A stretch of 64,000 nt of DNA. It comes from Silene latifolia. Lineage: Eukaryota > Streptophyta > Magnoliopsida > Caryophyllales > Caryophyllaceae. Below, piece after piece: positions 48,440 through 59,126 of the stretch (its first letter is position 1; each line of letters starts with the position of its first letter). Both the position numbers and the translations under genes were made by a program. The notes under the pieces are model-generated. The model was given only the letters and a program-made list of their open reading frames with translations. It did not search any database and had not been told where the DNA came from. The DNA lies in contig NC_133537.1 of the NCBI RefSeq assembly GCF_048544455.1, positions 18,227,541-18,291,540 of the forward strand, in the 5' to 3' direction.

Positions 48440-49028
48440 TGATGGGGCATATTTCGCACCCGACCAAGTCAACACATTGAGCAAGGTCAAAGATATCCAC
48501 AGCAAGTCAACGGCTTAGACAGCCTAACCGACGCTACGTGTCGGCCTGTCAGATGGGTCCCGGCCGGGGCAACCAGCCAGCCGGGGCACACATCCGCGCA
48601 CTCATATCCAAGACCCCTCGGCGGTGAGTCAACAGGGCCCGCCGGCCTGCCATGGGTCCCTCGGCCGAGGGGTAGGTCAGTCTTTCCACCTGCTAGCCAC
48701 TTGGCCACTTGGCCACTACGTGACAAAAGGTGAAAGTCTATAAATACTCCTCAACTATCATTGAGGAAAGGATCCACAATTTAACCTAAGAATCACTATT
48801 CATCTGGTAATATCTTCCTTATCTCTCTACAATACGTACTTCGTCAAGTAACAACAACTTATCTTTCTAAGTTTACTGACTTGAGCGTCGGAGTGAGTTC
48901 GCTCGGCCCAAAGCCGAGCCCTCAGTTTGCTCATTGTTTCAGGAGACCGCAAGGAGGAGTCAACCAAAGACGTCATTCTACAAGCACGGGTGGTAACATA
49001 TAACTGCTCTGGAATTACACCCGGAACA
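48440..49028 (+). repeat. LTR 3 of element A
   Basis: 589 bp, ending CCCGGAACA before the ATAAT target duplication. Confidence 0.92.
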
Positions 49029-49146
49029 ATAATTATTCTGTTAAGCTCAATAACTTTGTATCATAACTCGTTAATTTTGTTAGTAGAGCTCGATAACTTT
49101 ATAACAAATCTCAACTACATTGAATAAGTTGTATATACAACCAGTT

Positions 49147-49352
49147 TATTGAGAGACTATTTTACAATTTTAGGAAAAAGTGGTACTAAAAATAATAAAA
49201 TAAGTACAAATCATGATTAAATATAAAATGGATACATTTATAATGTAAATAGGTACGAAATTGCTATGTCACGATCCAAAACAAAAGGGTCACAAATACA
49301 AAAAAGGGGTATGAAAGATTTGTCTCTCAATAACTTATTGAAAGACCGTCTC
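49147..49352. repeat. Right arm of the outer inverted-repeat element
   Basis: Inverted copy of 40884..41075. It ends with GTCTCTCAATAACTTATTGA, the same GAGAGAC palindrome type seen at 2064. Confidence 0.7.
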
Positions 49353-49377
49353 TCTCAAGATACAAAAATAAGGGAAA

Positions 49378-50360
49378 TTTGGGCCAGGTTCATATGGTGA
49401 TAGTTCTACATTAACTCGTGTTAGCCACTAATAGAGTTAGGCGGATAGCAGAGCTGCTCGTCCCCGCTGACGGTCGGAAATTATAAAATTTTTAGTTAGA
49501 ATTTCCCAACTTTTTTCGAATTTTCCTTACATTACTCATTCGTCCCTGTTGAGATTTTTTGCTCCCATTAGGAACAATTCCTGTCTCCGACACTAATATT
49601 GCCAATTAATACGTGAAGAAATAAAACATTTTAACCAAAATCCGTTAATTTCATATTAAACTTAAGGGAGTACATTACATTTTCGAATCATGTCAATAAT
49701 TGACAACTCCACTTAAAAACATGCGTAAGGGAAATTTGGGTCAGGTTCATAGGGTGATAGTTCAACATTAACTCGTGTTAGCCACTAATGGAGCTAGGGG
49801 GCTAGCAGAGACACTGGTCCCCGCTGACAGTCGGAAATTTTAAAGTTTTTAGTTAAAATTTGAGTAAATTAAATTTTACTCCCTTTTGAAATCAACTTCT
49901 TTAAAATACTTTCTTTTGAAATTAATTATTCCCCTAAGTTGAATTTTTTTTGCTAAAATTACTGCCAAACTCTAATTTAAGTGACTGATTTCGTATGTTT
50001 TTGAACTTATTCCATTTGTGGCGTAGCCAATCTATACTTTGAAAGGTATAACGATGTAGACAAATGTAGTGGGAGTTCCAAAAACAGAGGAAATAAGTCA
50101 CTTAAGTTGAAGTTTTGAAGCAATTTTAGGAAAAAATGTAACTTAAGGGAGTAATTTTTTTAAAAAAAAAATTCAAAAGGGAGTAATTTTAAAAAAAATT
50201 GATTTCAAAAGAGAGTAAAATCTAATTAATCTTAAAATTTCCTAACTTTTTTTGAATTTCCCTCAAACCATTACCCATTCGTCCCTATTGATATTTTTCG
50301 CTCCCATCGGAATCAATTCGTGGCTCCAACACTGATATTGTCAATTACTCTTAATACGCT
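49378..50360. repeat. Direct duplication of about 240 bp
   Basis: Copy one (49378..49620) has GGGAAATTTGGGCCAGGTTC, TTAACTCGTGTTAGCCACTA, CCCGCTGACNGTCGGAAATT and CGCTCCCAT-like words in order. Copy two is split: 49725..49865 and 50225..50360, with a MITE between the halves. No gene. Confidence 0.75.
49872..50223. mobile_element. MITE inside the second duplicate
   Basis: Inverted ends: AATTTTACTCCCTTTTGAAA on the left, and AGATTTTACTCTCTTTTGAA read from the right. AATTA flanks both sides (49867..49871 and 50224..50228). Non-coding; superfamily not assigned. Confidence 0.65.
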
Positions 50361-50772
50361 TAGAAATAAACGTAATTTATTTTCGCAGTAGATTTTTTAC
50401 TCATTATAGTACTTTTTACCTACTATTTTCCATGTACATGCCCCTCAATAAAAAAAACATGTACGACATAAAAAAAAAGGAAAAAAAAAAACTCCATCTA
50501 CACTACCACAGTCCACACCCACACACACTTGTCCCACCACCAGATCCCATCGACCGGGTCTCCACCCCACTATCTCCCTTTCTGATGGATATAACCGTTC
50601 ATCAAACATTTGAAATCGGATTTCCCGATACTCCCCACGAATTGGGTTTCTGTCTACTCAATAGAAATTAAGGATTCCGAATAATATGTTGGCAATTGTG
50701 TTCTAGGGTTTGTTTATTGCTTGAACATATCATATCAGCACCATATGTGACATGTGTCCAAGGATCATTGTA
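50361..50772. other. Spacer before the chimeric retroelement
   Basis: No gene. A CCAACACTGATATTG remnant of the duplication lies at the left. Confidence 0.4.
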
Positions 50773-52305
50773 GATTGGCCGTGTTTGGGAAAACAGATAC
50801 TAGAAGCTAGTCAAATCCCTTACAAAAACACAAAACAAAACCCACCCAACGAGCTAAGAAGATGTCGAAACAACCAGAAACGGTGCTTGTGGAAACCGAA
50901 TTCTACCAAGATGACACATTCCACAACTCTGAAATCGGGCAGTCCCCCACCGGCCGTATCACTGATACGACGAACGGGATGCCAAAGGAACAAGATACAC
51001 CGCTGCCCGCCGACCAAGTCACTATCATGGGACATGTGGTTGATGCAGCCAAACTGAAACTACTCCTGGACCTAATGGTTAGCACGCCGACTCACACTGT
51101 CACAACGACAAGAGCGGCGGCGCCCCCACAGGAGATCAGGGTCCAAAAAGTGACTCCGAGAAACTTGAACGAAGCATTGGAGGAAGCTGACCATGTCAAG
51201 ACGCCGGGGGAGCCCAGAGTGCAAGTGGTAGACCTGAGTCCTTCCCGCACTCGCGGGAGGACAGTGTCGCCGCAAAGACCGACGAGGCCTGCCCCAGAGG
51301 AGTGAAAGAAGTCCGACTCACCAGAGTCGGAGAAGAAGCCCGACTCACCAGAGTCGGAGAAGAAGCCCTTCCCGCCACGGGGAGAGGAGCCGGACTAAGG
51401 ATGCGAGGAGCCGATCGCCGCGTGTCATTCGACACGTGGTCAGACAGCCCCTCGATGCCTATGTCCTAGAGGTCCCGGTGCCGACTAAGCTAAAGTTGCC
51501 ACCCATATCATACAAAGGAGAAGGCGACCCAACCGACCACGCCGAGGCTTTCGAGTCTTACATGTCGGTATGGGAGCAACCTGATGAGGTTTGGTGCCGA
51601 GTCTTCCCAACGACTCTGCATGGGATGGCGCAAAGTTGGTACAAGGGGCTACCCGATGGGTCGGTATACTGTTATGCCGACCTAAGGGACACATTTTTGG
51701 CCCAGTATTCTTGCAATAAGAGGAGGGCCGTCGAGACATCGGATCTCCTGACTATCAGACAGGAGGGAGGCGAGTCTCTCCGAAGTTATGTGAAGAGGTT
51801 CGACGCCAAGGTTCAAGCAGATTCGTGAGTGAATAGCGAATCGGCGGCCTTCGATCGATGAAAGGCCTCCAGAGAGGAGACTTAAAAACGAGCTCATCAA
51901 GTGCGGAGGCCTGAACCTAGACTCCGCCAGGAAGATGGCCGACCAAGCCATAAAGGTGGAGGACTATCACAAAACCTGGGTAGGCCCCAGCGAGGCCGGG
52001 CACTCAGATTGAAAGAGCCGCCGGGAGGACAACCCGGATGAAGGACGCCGTGACAATAATAGGTCACGGTCTGACAAATCCGCCAGGAAACAGAACTCGG
52101 CGGGCGCCGGGGGGAGTTCGGGACCGTACTACCAAAAGCGGTACAATGGTCACACCCCCCTGGTCGTATCTGCTGCCGAGGTCTTCCCCCTGAGCAAAAG
52201 CGAGGGTCAGAAGTGGGAAAGGCCTCCCAAGGCGAGGGGGGACGGTGACACGAGCCAGTACTGTGAGTACCACGGCCACACCGGTCACTTAACTGACAAC
52301 TGCCG
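50773..52305 (+). pseudogene. gag of the chimeric element, sense, no LTR
   Basis: Homology to element A begins at the primer-site region (TTGGCCGTGTTTGGGAAAAC) with no LTR before it. The gag frame starts MSKQPETVLVETEF at 50862 and runs to a TGA at 51303. It resumes in another frame at 51436 (LKLPPISYKGEGDPTDHAEAF, AQSWYKGLPDGS, LAQYSCNKRRAVETSDLLTI) to 51828, then continues with further shifts to the zinc-knuckle-like CEYHGHTGHLTDNC at about 52260..52302. It stops abruptly there. The next base belongs to the promoter of the antisense gene. The last ~415 bp form a near-identical inverted repeat with 60015..60430. Confidence 0.85.
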
Positions 52306-52398
52306 GTTCCATGGCTGCATGCTTGACATGTGTCTCGTTGTTGATTGGTTGACGCTTCATGGGCTTTGCCCTGATTGGTCCGTTTCGTGGGCTTTGTT

Positions 52399-52408
52399 CT
52401 ATAAATAG
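52399..52408 (+). promoter_or_regulatory. TATA box of the antisense-type gene (B)
   Basis: CTATAAATAG about 180 bp before the ATG at 52589. The surrounding 52310..52420 corresponds to 46925..47040 of element A read on the other strand. Confidence 0.75.
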
Positions 52409-52588
52409 AGCAGTTAGCCTGGGATTTTGGCCACCAAAATCTTATTCTCTCAAAAAATTTCTTCTTTCTAGCCCTCTTTGACGAAACTTCTCTCTAGTCT
52501 TCAGAATCGTTACTTCGGCGTAGCACTTTTTCTTCCAGGTAAACAAACAAATTTACCAACTTTTAATTGTTAAGTTTTTGTTGTGAAC

Positions 52589-55144
52589 ATGTCTTCTGCT
52601 GATGCCGGACCTAGTAACCTGGCGGGGTTCCCGTCGCGTCTTGATGAAGAGGAGGCACTAGCCGCCGTTCCGATAAGGTCTGGGGGCCCTAGGTCTCCTT
52701 CTCCTGAAGTTGATCCAAAAGCTCTGGAGGATTGGGAGGATGATGATGATGATGACGGTGATGATGAGGAAAGGGCTCATCCTAATGAGGAGAGGCCGTA
52801 CATCATGGATCACGGCGACGCCTGTAAGGTCTGCCCTGACCGTGCTTGGACTCACAAGTTTGCCAGTTGTTGTGGTCCTGACTTTTTCGAACGTCACTTC
52901 TCCTTCGGCAGGGAGTATAGTATTGTTATTCCTGGGGAAGGTCAGGCGGTCTGTTGCCTTCCCAAGGGCTGCATCGGCGTATACATCAGACACCTGGAGT
53001 ATGGGCTCCGGTTTCCTCTGAATGAATACGTTATGGCCATAATTAAAGCCATGAACGTCGCCGTGGCCTAATTGCACCCGTTGGCCATTAGGACTATAGT
53101 CGGCTTTGTGTGGCTCTGCCTTTTCAAGGGGGAGGTCCCAACGGTTAACTTATTCCGCCGACTTCATCACCTTCGGCCGTCAGCCCCTGGTCGCGTTGGG
53201 TGGTACATCGTGCAGACGGAGCCGGGTTACGTCTCCGTTGATAAGCTTTCTTCCTGCAAGGACTGGAAGGCGCGGTGGGTGTACGTTGAGGTTCCAGAGG
53301 ATTATCCACTGCCCCGGTCCTTCCAGCACCAAGTCAATTTGCGGTGCGAGAGTAAGGTGGAGCATGACAAATGGGTCTCCCGGAGTAAGCTTAAGATGGA
53401 CGCCAGCAATGTCCCTCTTAATGCGGATGAGAAGCGGGCGATGAGGCTGTTTGAGGCGGAGAAGAATGGGATGCCGAAGGGATGGATTCCCCCGACGCAG
53501 ATCATTCTTCAGGATGAGCTACTCTGCCACGTCGGCCTCATACCGGCCCTCGAACGGGGTGAGTGGGGTCGGTGTGAGGCTCATCTCTGCTTTTAATGTT
53601 TCTGTTTTTTGAACTTTGATTTATTTCTTCTGTTTAACCCTTGCTTCGTTTCCTTTGCAGACCGTTTTGGCCCGGACCTGTCTGAGGATATCCTCCGGAG
53701 AATGGGGCTTGCCAAGGACAAGACAGTTGTTGATTTGCATCCTAAGGCCCAGGCCCGTGATCGCAGACCGGCGCCAAATGATCTCATGGATCAGCAGCTG
53801 AAGGGCTTAGATACGACGGAGGCCCAGGCGAAGGTTGCTGGTAACATACCGCGCCGAACGCGGAAAACAAAGTCTTCGGCGGCGACGGCATCAACATCAG
53901 TTCCACCTCCCATCCCTTCAGTCCAAAAGGAGACGGTGGAGATCGTTGATATTACCGCCGAGGAGGTGGTCACCTTGGCAGTGGAATCTCCTCTCTTTCG
54001 TAAGAGGAAAGAGCCCATCGCGCCGCCGCTTGTTGCCGTGCTAGCATCAAGCATCTCTGCTCGCTACCGAGGGCGGCAAAGAAATGGGTCCCCCGACCAA
54101 GAAGGCCAAGCCTGGTACAGATCTATCCTGTGGCTCAGACTTAGCCGGTTCATTAGGCGTTCCGATGACAAGGCTCGGTATGTCCATGTATGTTGACACG
54201 GATGCTTTGATTGAATTTTTTGTAGATCAACCGCTGCCGTCTACCGGACACAATGTTGAACGGCGTCCTGAGAAGCGACCTGCGCAGGCAGGTGGTAATG
54301 ATGACACCGTCGTCTCCTCCTTCCCGAAGCCTACCCCCGCTCAGATTAGGTCGGAGGGCCTGAGTTTATCCAGGATGCTGTCGAAGTGGGCTGATGCGGC
54401 CGGTGCTCTCATTGTGGAGCAAGAAAAGGCCATGGTCGAAGTCGCCCACGCTCGAGCGGCAAAGCTTGAACTCGATCTTTGCGAAGAAGGAAGATGAGAG
54501 GGCCAAGGCCGAGGCCGAAAAGGCGGTCCATGCCGAGCGAAAACTTAGGGAGGACGCTGAAAAGGCGATCCCTTCTTTGAGAGAGCCAAGGCCGAGGTCG
54601 CGGAGGCCGATGCCGCTAAGTCGCCGGAGGGGCGTGACCACCTTCAGAAAGTCGCCGACTTTAATGCTAAGAAGAGGGACGAATGGAAGGCCATGTTTCA
54701 GGCCCAGGGGAAGGTGGTTCGGAATAAGGATGCTATCATCGCCCAGAGGGAGGAGGACATTGAGACGCTCCAAACCGTTATCCTCCCTAACATGTGCGCC
54801 CAACACGGGACCGGGCCGAAGAAGCTGCCAGGGAAGTGATAGGGGAGCTCTTTCTTGATGGCTCCTTTCCGTGGCCAAAATTTGACGAGCTGCTTGATGA
54901 CAAGCTCGAAGCTAAGGAGAAGGCCGCGGAGGCGAAGGCCGCTGAGGAGGCGAGGGTGAAGAAGGAGGAAGAGGAGGCCGCGGAGAAGGCGGCCCTTGCT
55001 GAGAAGGCTAAGGCGGCCAAGGAGAAAGCTGAGAGAATGAGGGGAGCTGAGGCTGCTGAGGCTGAGGCTGCCAAGACAGCTTCTGGGTCACCTACCAAAG
55101 ATGATACTGCTAACGTCGCCGATAGCGGGCAGCAACAGGCATAG
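52589..55144 (+). pseudogene. Retroelement antisense gene, PF04195-like, with intron
   Basis: It starts MSSADAGPSNLAGF at 52589. Exon 1 runs to 53558, with one in-frame TAA at 53069..53071 inside an otherwise continuous frame. The conserved domain includes CIGVYIRHLEYGLRFPLNEY, HPLAIRTIVGFVWLC and a DWKARWVYVEV block. A GTGAGT donor (53559) and TTTGCAG acceptor (to 53660) remove a 102 bp intron and join LER to DRFGPDLSEDIL in frame. Exon 2 is frameshifted near 54100, 54490 and 54790. It contains the TKKAKP basic patch and an Ala/Glu/Lys-rich coiled coil (54900..55080), ending SGQQQA at 55144. The family matches plant putative gypsy-type transposon proteins (PF04195); its function is unknown. 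Relative to the pol genes at 56133..59212 it is antisense. Confidence 0.85.
53559..53660 (+). other. Intron of the antisense-type gene
   Basis: Donor GTGAGT at 53559 and acceptor CTTTGCAG ending at 53660. Reading straight through adds GEWGRCEAHLCF and a stop, while splicing restores the conserved frame. The element A copy has the corresponding non-coding insert, with a TTTTGCGAG end at about 45660. Confidence 0.75.
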
Positions 55145-56132
55145 GGAGACGGGCGGTCGTCACCAGGCTCACCCGGCATCTCGGATAGCTTCAGCTGTTC
55201 GGGGGCCAATTATTAAGCCTTTCCTCCCTGCCATCTTTTGGCGCTTCAAATGATATGTCTGTAACCTTTTGCTCTTCTTTTCCTTGTTTTTTGTAAAACT
55301 TTGGTAGGTTGTGTTTTGGCTTATCCCTATGGGGACGGCCGTCGTCTGTATTCTCCTTGCTTGCAATCATTTTCAACAAAGTTTGTTTATTGGCCCTCGG
55401 CTTGGCCGGGGCTTTGATCACAATCCTTCACTTGTCTTCTTACGTTATTAATTGAGCGCTTTTTCGTCTTTACCTTCGGCCTGGCCGAGGCAGTTAGAAT
55501 GCGTATCTCAACTGTGTTTAACGTTTTTTAAACATGTTGGCATGTTGGTCGCTTCCTCTTTCACTCTCGGTCTGGCCGAGGCGTCCGATTTGCGCTTCCC
55601 AACCGCCGCTGTGAACATGTTAGCGTATCGACCGTTGTCCCCCGCGGACCTTCGGTTGGCCGAGGCGGCTAGAGGTTACGGCGCGACAGCGTTTGTATCT
55701 GTAGACATATTGATCGCTTCCTCTGCCAGGCCTTCGGTTGGCCGAGGCGGCTAGAATTGCGTCTCAACTGTACTTATACGTTCCTAAGGCATGTTGGTCG
55801 CTTTCGCGAGTATCAACTGTGCTGGTAGTGACTGCCGTGGCGTCTACTTCTTGGGGTGACTGCCCGTCTTGGGCCGTGGCATCTACCTCGATATGACTAC
55901 GGAGGAGATAAACACTTTGATGGAAAACTTGGATAATTCTTCATTAGATATAAACACGCGTCGGAGTGCCAACAATTGTTTTGGACACCTCCGCCGCTAT
56001 ACAAAGTATTTCCTGAGATTATCAGTGTTCCAATGGCTCATCAAAGGCACACCCTCCATGTCTGTCAGCCGGTATGTACCCGGCCTCATTTCTTCAACCA
56101 CTTTGTAGGGACCCTCCCAATTAGCCGTCAAT
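55145..56132 (-). other. 3' region of element B
   Basis: Between the antisense gene and the integrase. It contains CTCGGCNTGGCCGAGG-type repeats (55395..55760) and a short remnant of the 28 bp tandem repeat (55825..55890). No gene. Confidence 0.6.
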
Positions 56133-56960
56133 TTACCATGAATGTTCCCCTTTGTTGGTGGAGGCCGACTTTCTTAGGACTAGATCTCCTACTTTTAAGT
56201 CCCTTTTGTGGACTCTTCGGTTGTAGGCTCTTCTCATTCGGTTTTGGTATACTGCCAAGTTGAGGCGTGCTGTATCTCGGCTTTCTTCGACCAGGTCTAG
56301 GGAGGCTTTCAGACCTTCCTCGTTTTCAACCGGGTTAAAGGTGGCCGTTCTGAATGTTGGCACCGCTTCAATTCGCGGGGATCGCCGCATCCGTAGACTA
56401 AGTGGAATGGACTGTACCCCGTTGCTTCTTTCTCCGTGGTCCGGAGGGACCACAGGACGCCGAGTAGTTCATCGGCCCATCTTCCCTTTAGGTCTTCGAC
56501 TGTCTTCTTCAGACCGTTGAGGATTGTTTTATTGGTCGCCTCGCCTTCCGTCCGTTCTCGTGGGTGGCAGACGGAGGAGTATGCAAATTTGATACCAAGT
56601 TCTTCCAACAGTTCATTATTGTGTCACTCCAAAACTCTCGGCCGTGGTCAAATACCATGACTTGGGGTAACCCAAAACGAGTTATGACATTTTCCCAGAT
56701 TACCTTTCTTACGACCGCCGTGGTCTTGGCAGTACCGCTACGACTTCAACCCATTTGGTGAAGTAGTCAACGGCGACAATCAAGTACTTTCTTCCTCCGG
56801 ATGCCGTTGGAAATGGCCCTAGTAGATTCATCCCCCACTGTGCAAAAGGAAGGGGACTAAGTACCACCTGCGCAGTCTCGGGAAGGTGCATGTATCACGG
56901 AGCATGCATTTGACAGTTGTTGCACTTTTTGGTTTTGGCTCGGGAATCCTCAAGCATGGT
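56133..56960 (-). pseudogene. Integrase of element B, frameshifted
   Basis: Minus strand. The zinc finger end KCNNCQMHAP (about 56905..56940) is followed by a stop. The core begins WGMNLLGPFPTASGGRKYL (56770..56840) and continues with VDYFTKWVEV, then KFAYSSVCHPRERTEGEATN and WSLRTTEKEATGYSPFHLVY in another frame (56309..56608). The C-terminal KVGDLVLR lies at about 56160. The first catalytic Asp of the DDE triad is replaced by Asn (AAT, codon at 56826..56828). It is inactive by substitution as well as by frame breaks. Confidence 0.88.
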
Positions 56961-57188
56961 GGGCCATAAGTAGCCGGCTCGGAGAGCTTTGTGGGCTAGT
57001 GTTCTTGCCCCCATGTGATGACCACAGATGCCTTCGTGAATTTCTCGTCAAGATAGCTCCGCGTCTACCGGGCCGACACATTTCAAGAGTGGCCTTATCA
57101 CGGATCTCCTGTATAATTCTCCTTCAAACACCAAGTACCTTGCTGCGATCCTCTTTATCTTTCGTGAGAGACTGCGGTCCTCCAGAAC

Positions 57189-57640
57189 TCATTCATCAGT
57201 TTGTACTTCATTATCGGAGTCATCCACGTTGTCTCGGCCTCTATGTCGCCCACCATGCCGACGGTCTCGGTAATGCTTTTGGCATTCCCGATGTCCACCA
57301 AAGACGGTTCGACCGACATTCTTGATGGTTGAACTGGCAAGCTTTGAGAGAGCGTCGGCTCGGTTGTTCTCGACACTGGGAATGCATTGTATCTGGAAAG
57401 ATTTCAATTTTGAAGTGTCAGCTTTTACCCTTTCCAGGTATCTTACCATCCCGTCGTCTCGAATCTCGTACTCTCCTCTGATTTGATTAGCCACTAAAAG
57501 TGAATCTGTTTTTAAAATGATGTGCTCCGCCCCGGCAGCTCTAGCTAGCTCGACTCCGATTATCACCGCCTCGTATTCGGATTCGTTGTTTGAGGCCGAG
57601 AAGGTAAATTTCAAGGCGTACTCAAACTCGTCCCCGTTTG
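57189..57640 (-). pseudogene. Second RNase H domain of element B
   Basis: The frame 57189..57614 contains ASNNESEYEAVIIGVELARA, KTDSLLVANQIRGEYEIRD and VENNRADALSKLA. This separate RNase H after the RT-linked one is a hallmark of the Tat lineage and is the best lineage evidence in the window. The catalytic acidic residues E and D of this part are visible. The N-terminal part before 57614 is frame-shifted. Confidence 0.85.
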
Positions 57641-57887
57641 GGTGATGATAAGTATCGCTCCCGAGTCATTCGCCGTGGAGGACCCGTCGGTGTATACTTC
57701 CCATACTCCGGGGTTTTGCTCCTCTTGATATGTGCACTCGGCCAGAAATCGCAGTGTGTCATGTCCCTTTATCGAGGGCCTCGGCTTGTATTGAATGCCG
57801 AGCGGATAGCTCTCTCGCCCATTTGATGAGCTCCGGATTGCTCAAATTTTTCCAATGCTTTCTCCAATGGTTGGTCGGTTAAGACCG

Positions 57888-58990
57888 TCACGGGATGTGC
57901 GTCGAAGTAAGGCTTCGATTTCCTTGCGGCAACGACGATGCAGCAAAGGTCGCTTTTTCAATCGGTGGGTAATTTCTTTCGGCGGGCAACAATGTATGGC
58001 TGACAAAGTAGATTGGGTGTTGTTGTTTGTCTTCTTCTCGATGATCAAGACCGACCGTGGCCGAGGTAATCGCTATGTATAGATATAGCGTCTCCCCAAA
58101 GATCGGCCTGGACGGGGTTGGGAGAGTTTGAAGATGAGCTTTCGATTGCTTGAAAGTCGTGCTCTGTTCCTCCCCGGTGAAGTCCTTATTTCCCTTCAAC
58201 ACTTTGAAGAATGGGGTGCTCTTGTCGGCTGACCGAGAGATAAAACGGGCTAGAGCCGCCATCCTCCCGGTCAACATCATAACCTCTTTTCGATTCTCGG
58301 CTCCGGCAGTCCAGGATTGCTTGGACTTTCTCTGGATTGGCATCAATTCCCCGGCGCCGACAAGCACGCCGAGGAACTTACCTGACCGGACACCGAAGTT
58401 GCATTTCATTGGGTTAAGTTTCATCTTGTATTTCCTCAGTGAACAAAATGTCTCGTGTAAATCGGCTAAGTGCTCGCTGTCAGACTTGCCTTTTACAATA
58501 GCATCGTTGACGTAAGCCTCAATGTTTCGCCCTTTTTTTTATTTTGGAACACTTTGTCCACCAGTCTTGTGTAAGTTGCGCCGGCGTTCTTCAAACCGAA
58601 CGGCATCATTTTATACATGTATGTGCCGTTACCGGTGATGAATGCGCATTTAGGCATGTCTTCTTCGGCCATGAATACCTGATGATACCCTGAGAAGGCG
58701 TCCAACAGGCTCAGTATAGTGTAGCCTGCCGTGGCGTCGATTAAACTATCTATTCGAGGCAAGGGATAGCAATATTTGGGGCACGCTTTATTAAGATTGG
58801 TAAAATCTACACACATCCTCCACGCCCCCGATGATTTCTTCACCATTACAACATTAGCTAACCACTCAGGATAAGTACAAGGCATGATAAAGCCCGCCGC
58901 TAGTAATTTATCTACCTCGGCTTTGATGGCCTCATCCTTCTCGGCTGAGGAGTTCCTCATATTCTGCTTGACAGGGCGAGCGGTGGAGAG
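57888..58990 (-). pseudogene. Reverse transcriptase-RNase H of element B
   Basis: Minus strand. RT begins with EVDKLLAAGFIMPCTYPEW and continues VVMVKKSSGAWRMCVDFTNL, LLDAFSGYHQVFM and MMPFGLKNAGATYTRLVDKV. A length change in an A run near 58530 shifts the frame. The catalytic box then reads YVND (58503..58514) instead of YVDD. KCNFGVRSGKFLG and an RNase H segment (EEDKQQHPIYFVSHTLLPAE) follow in 57888..58424. The enzyme is not functional as read. Confidence 0.9.
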
Positions 58991-59126
58991 TACGTTCACT
59001 TGTGAACAATTACCTCCCGGCTCACGCCCTGGCATCTCGGCCGCTTGAGTAAGTGAAGACGTCTTTGTTCTTCCTCGCAGGTCTAGGAGAGCGGCCCGAA
59101 TTTTGGCTCCAGGTTGACACCGCGAT

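Larger units (their letters stand above)
41581..49028 (+). mobile_element. Tat-lineage retrotransposon A with three LTRs
   Basis: LTRs lie at 41581..42167, 47427..48012 and 48440..49028, all starting TGATGGGGCATA and ending GGAACA. ATAAT is duplicated outside (41576..41580 and 49029..49033). The primer site TGGCGCCGTCGTGGGGA follows the first LTR and the polypurine CTGGGGGCAAA precedes the others. The interior has broken gag and protease on the plus strand, a 113 bp tandem repeat and a broken antisense gene. RT, RNase H and integrase are absent. The 3' tail plus LTR (about 1.0 kb) is duplicated in tandem. The gag, protease and antisense-gene types place it in the Tat lineage; Retand-like is inference. 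Confidence 0.9.

Noticed and set aside
53609-53660. Upstream start MNFDLFLLF for the second antisense-gene exon
   Set aside because: These codons lie in the intron; homology starts exactly after the acceptor CAG at 53660.
54366-55209. Ser/Ala-rich minus-strand frames
   Set aside because: Reverse-strand shadows of the Ala/Glu/Lys coiled coil of the antisense-type gene.
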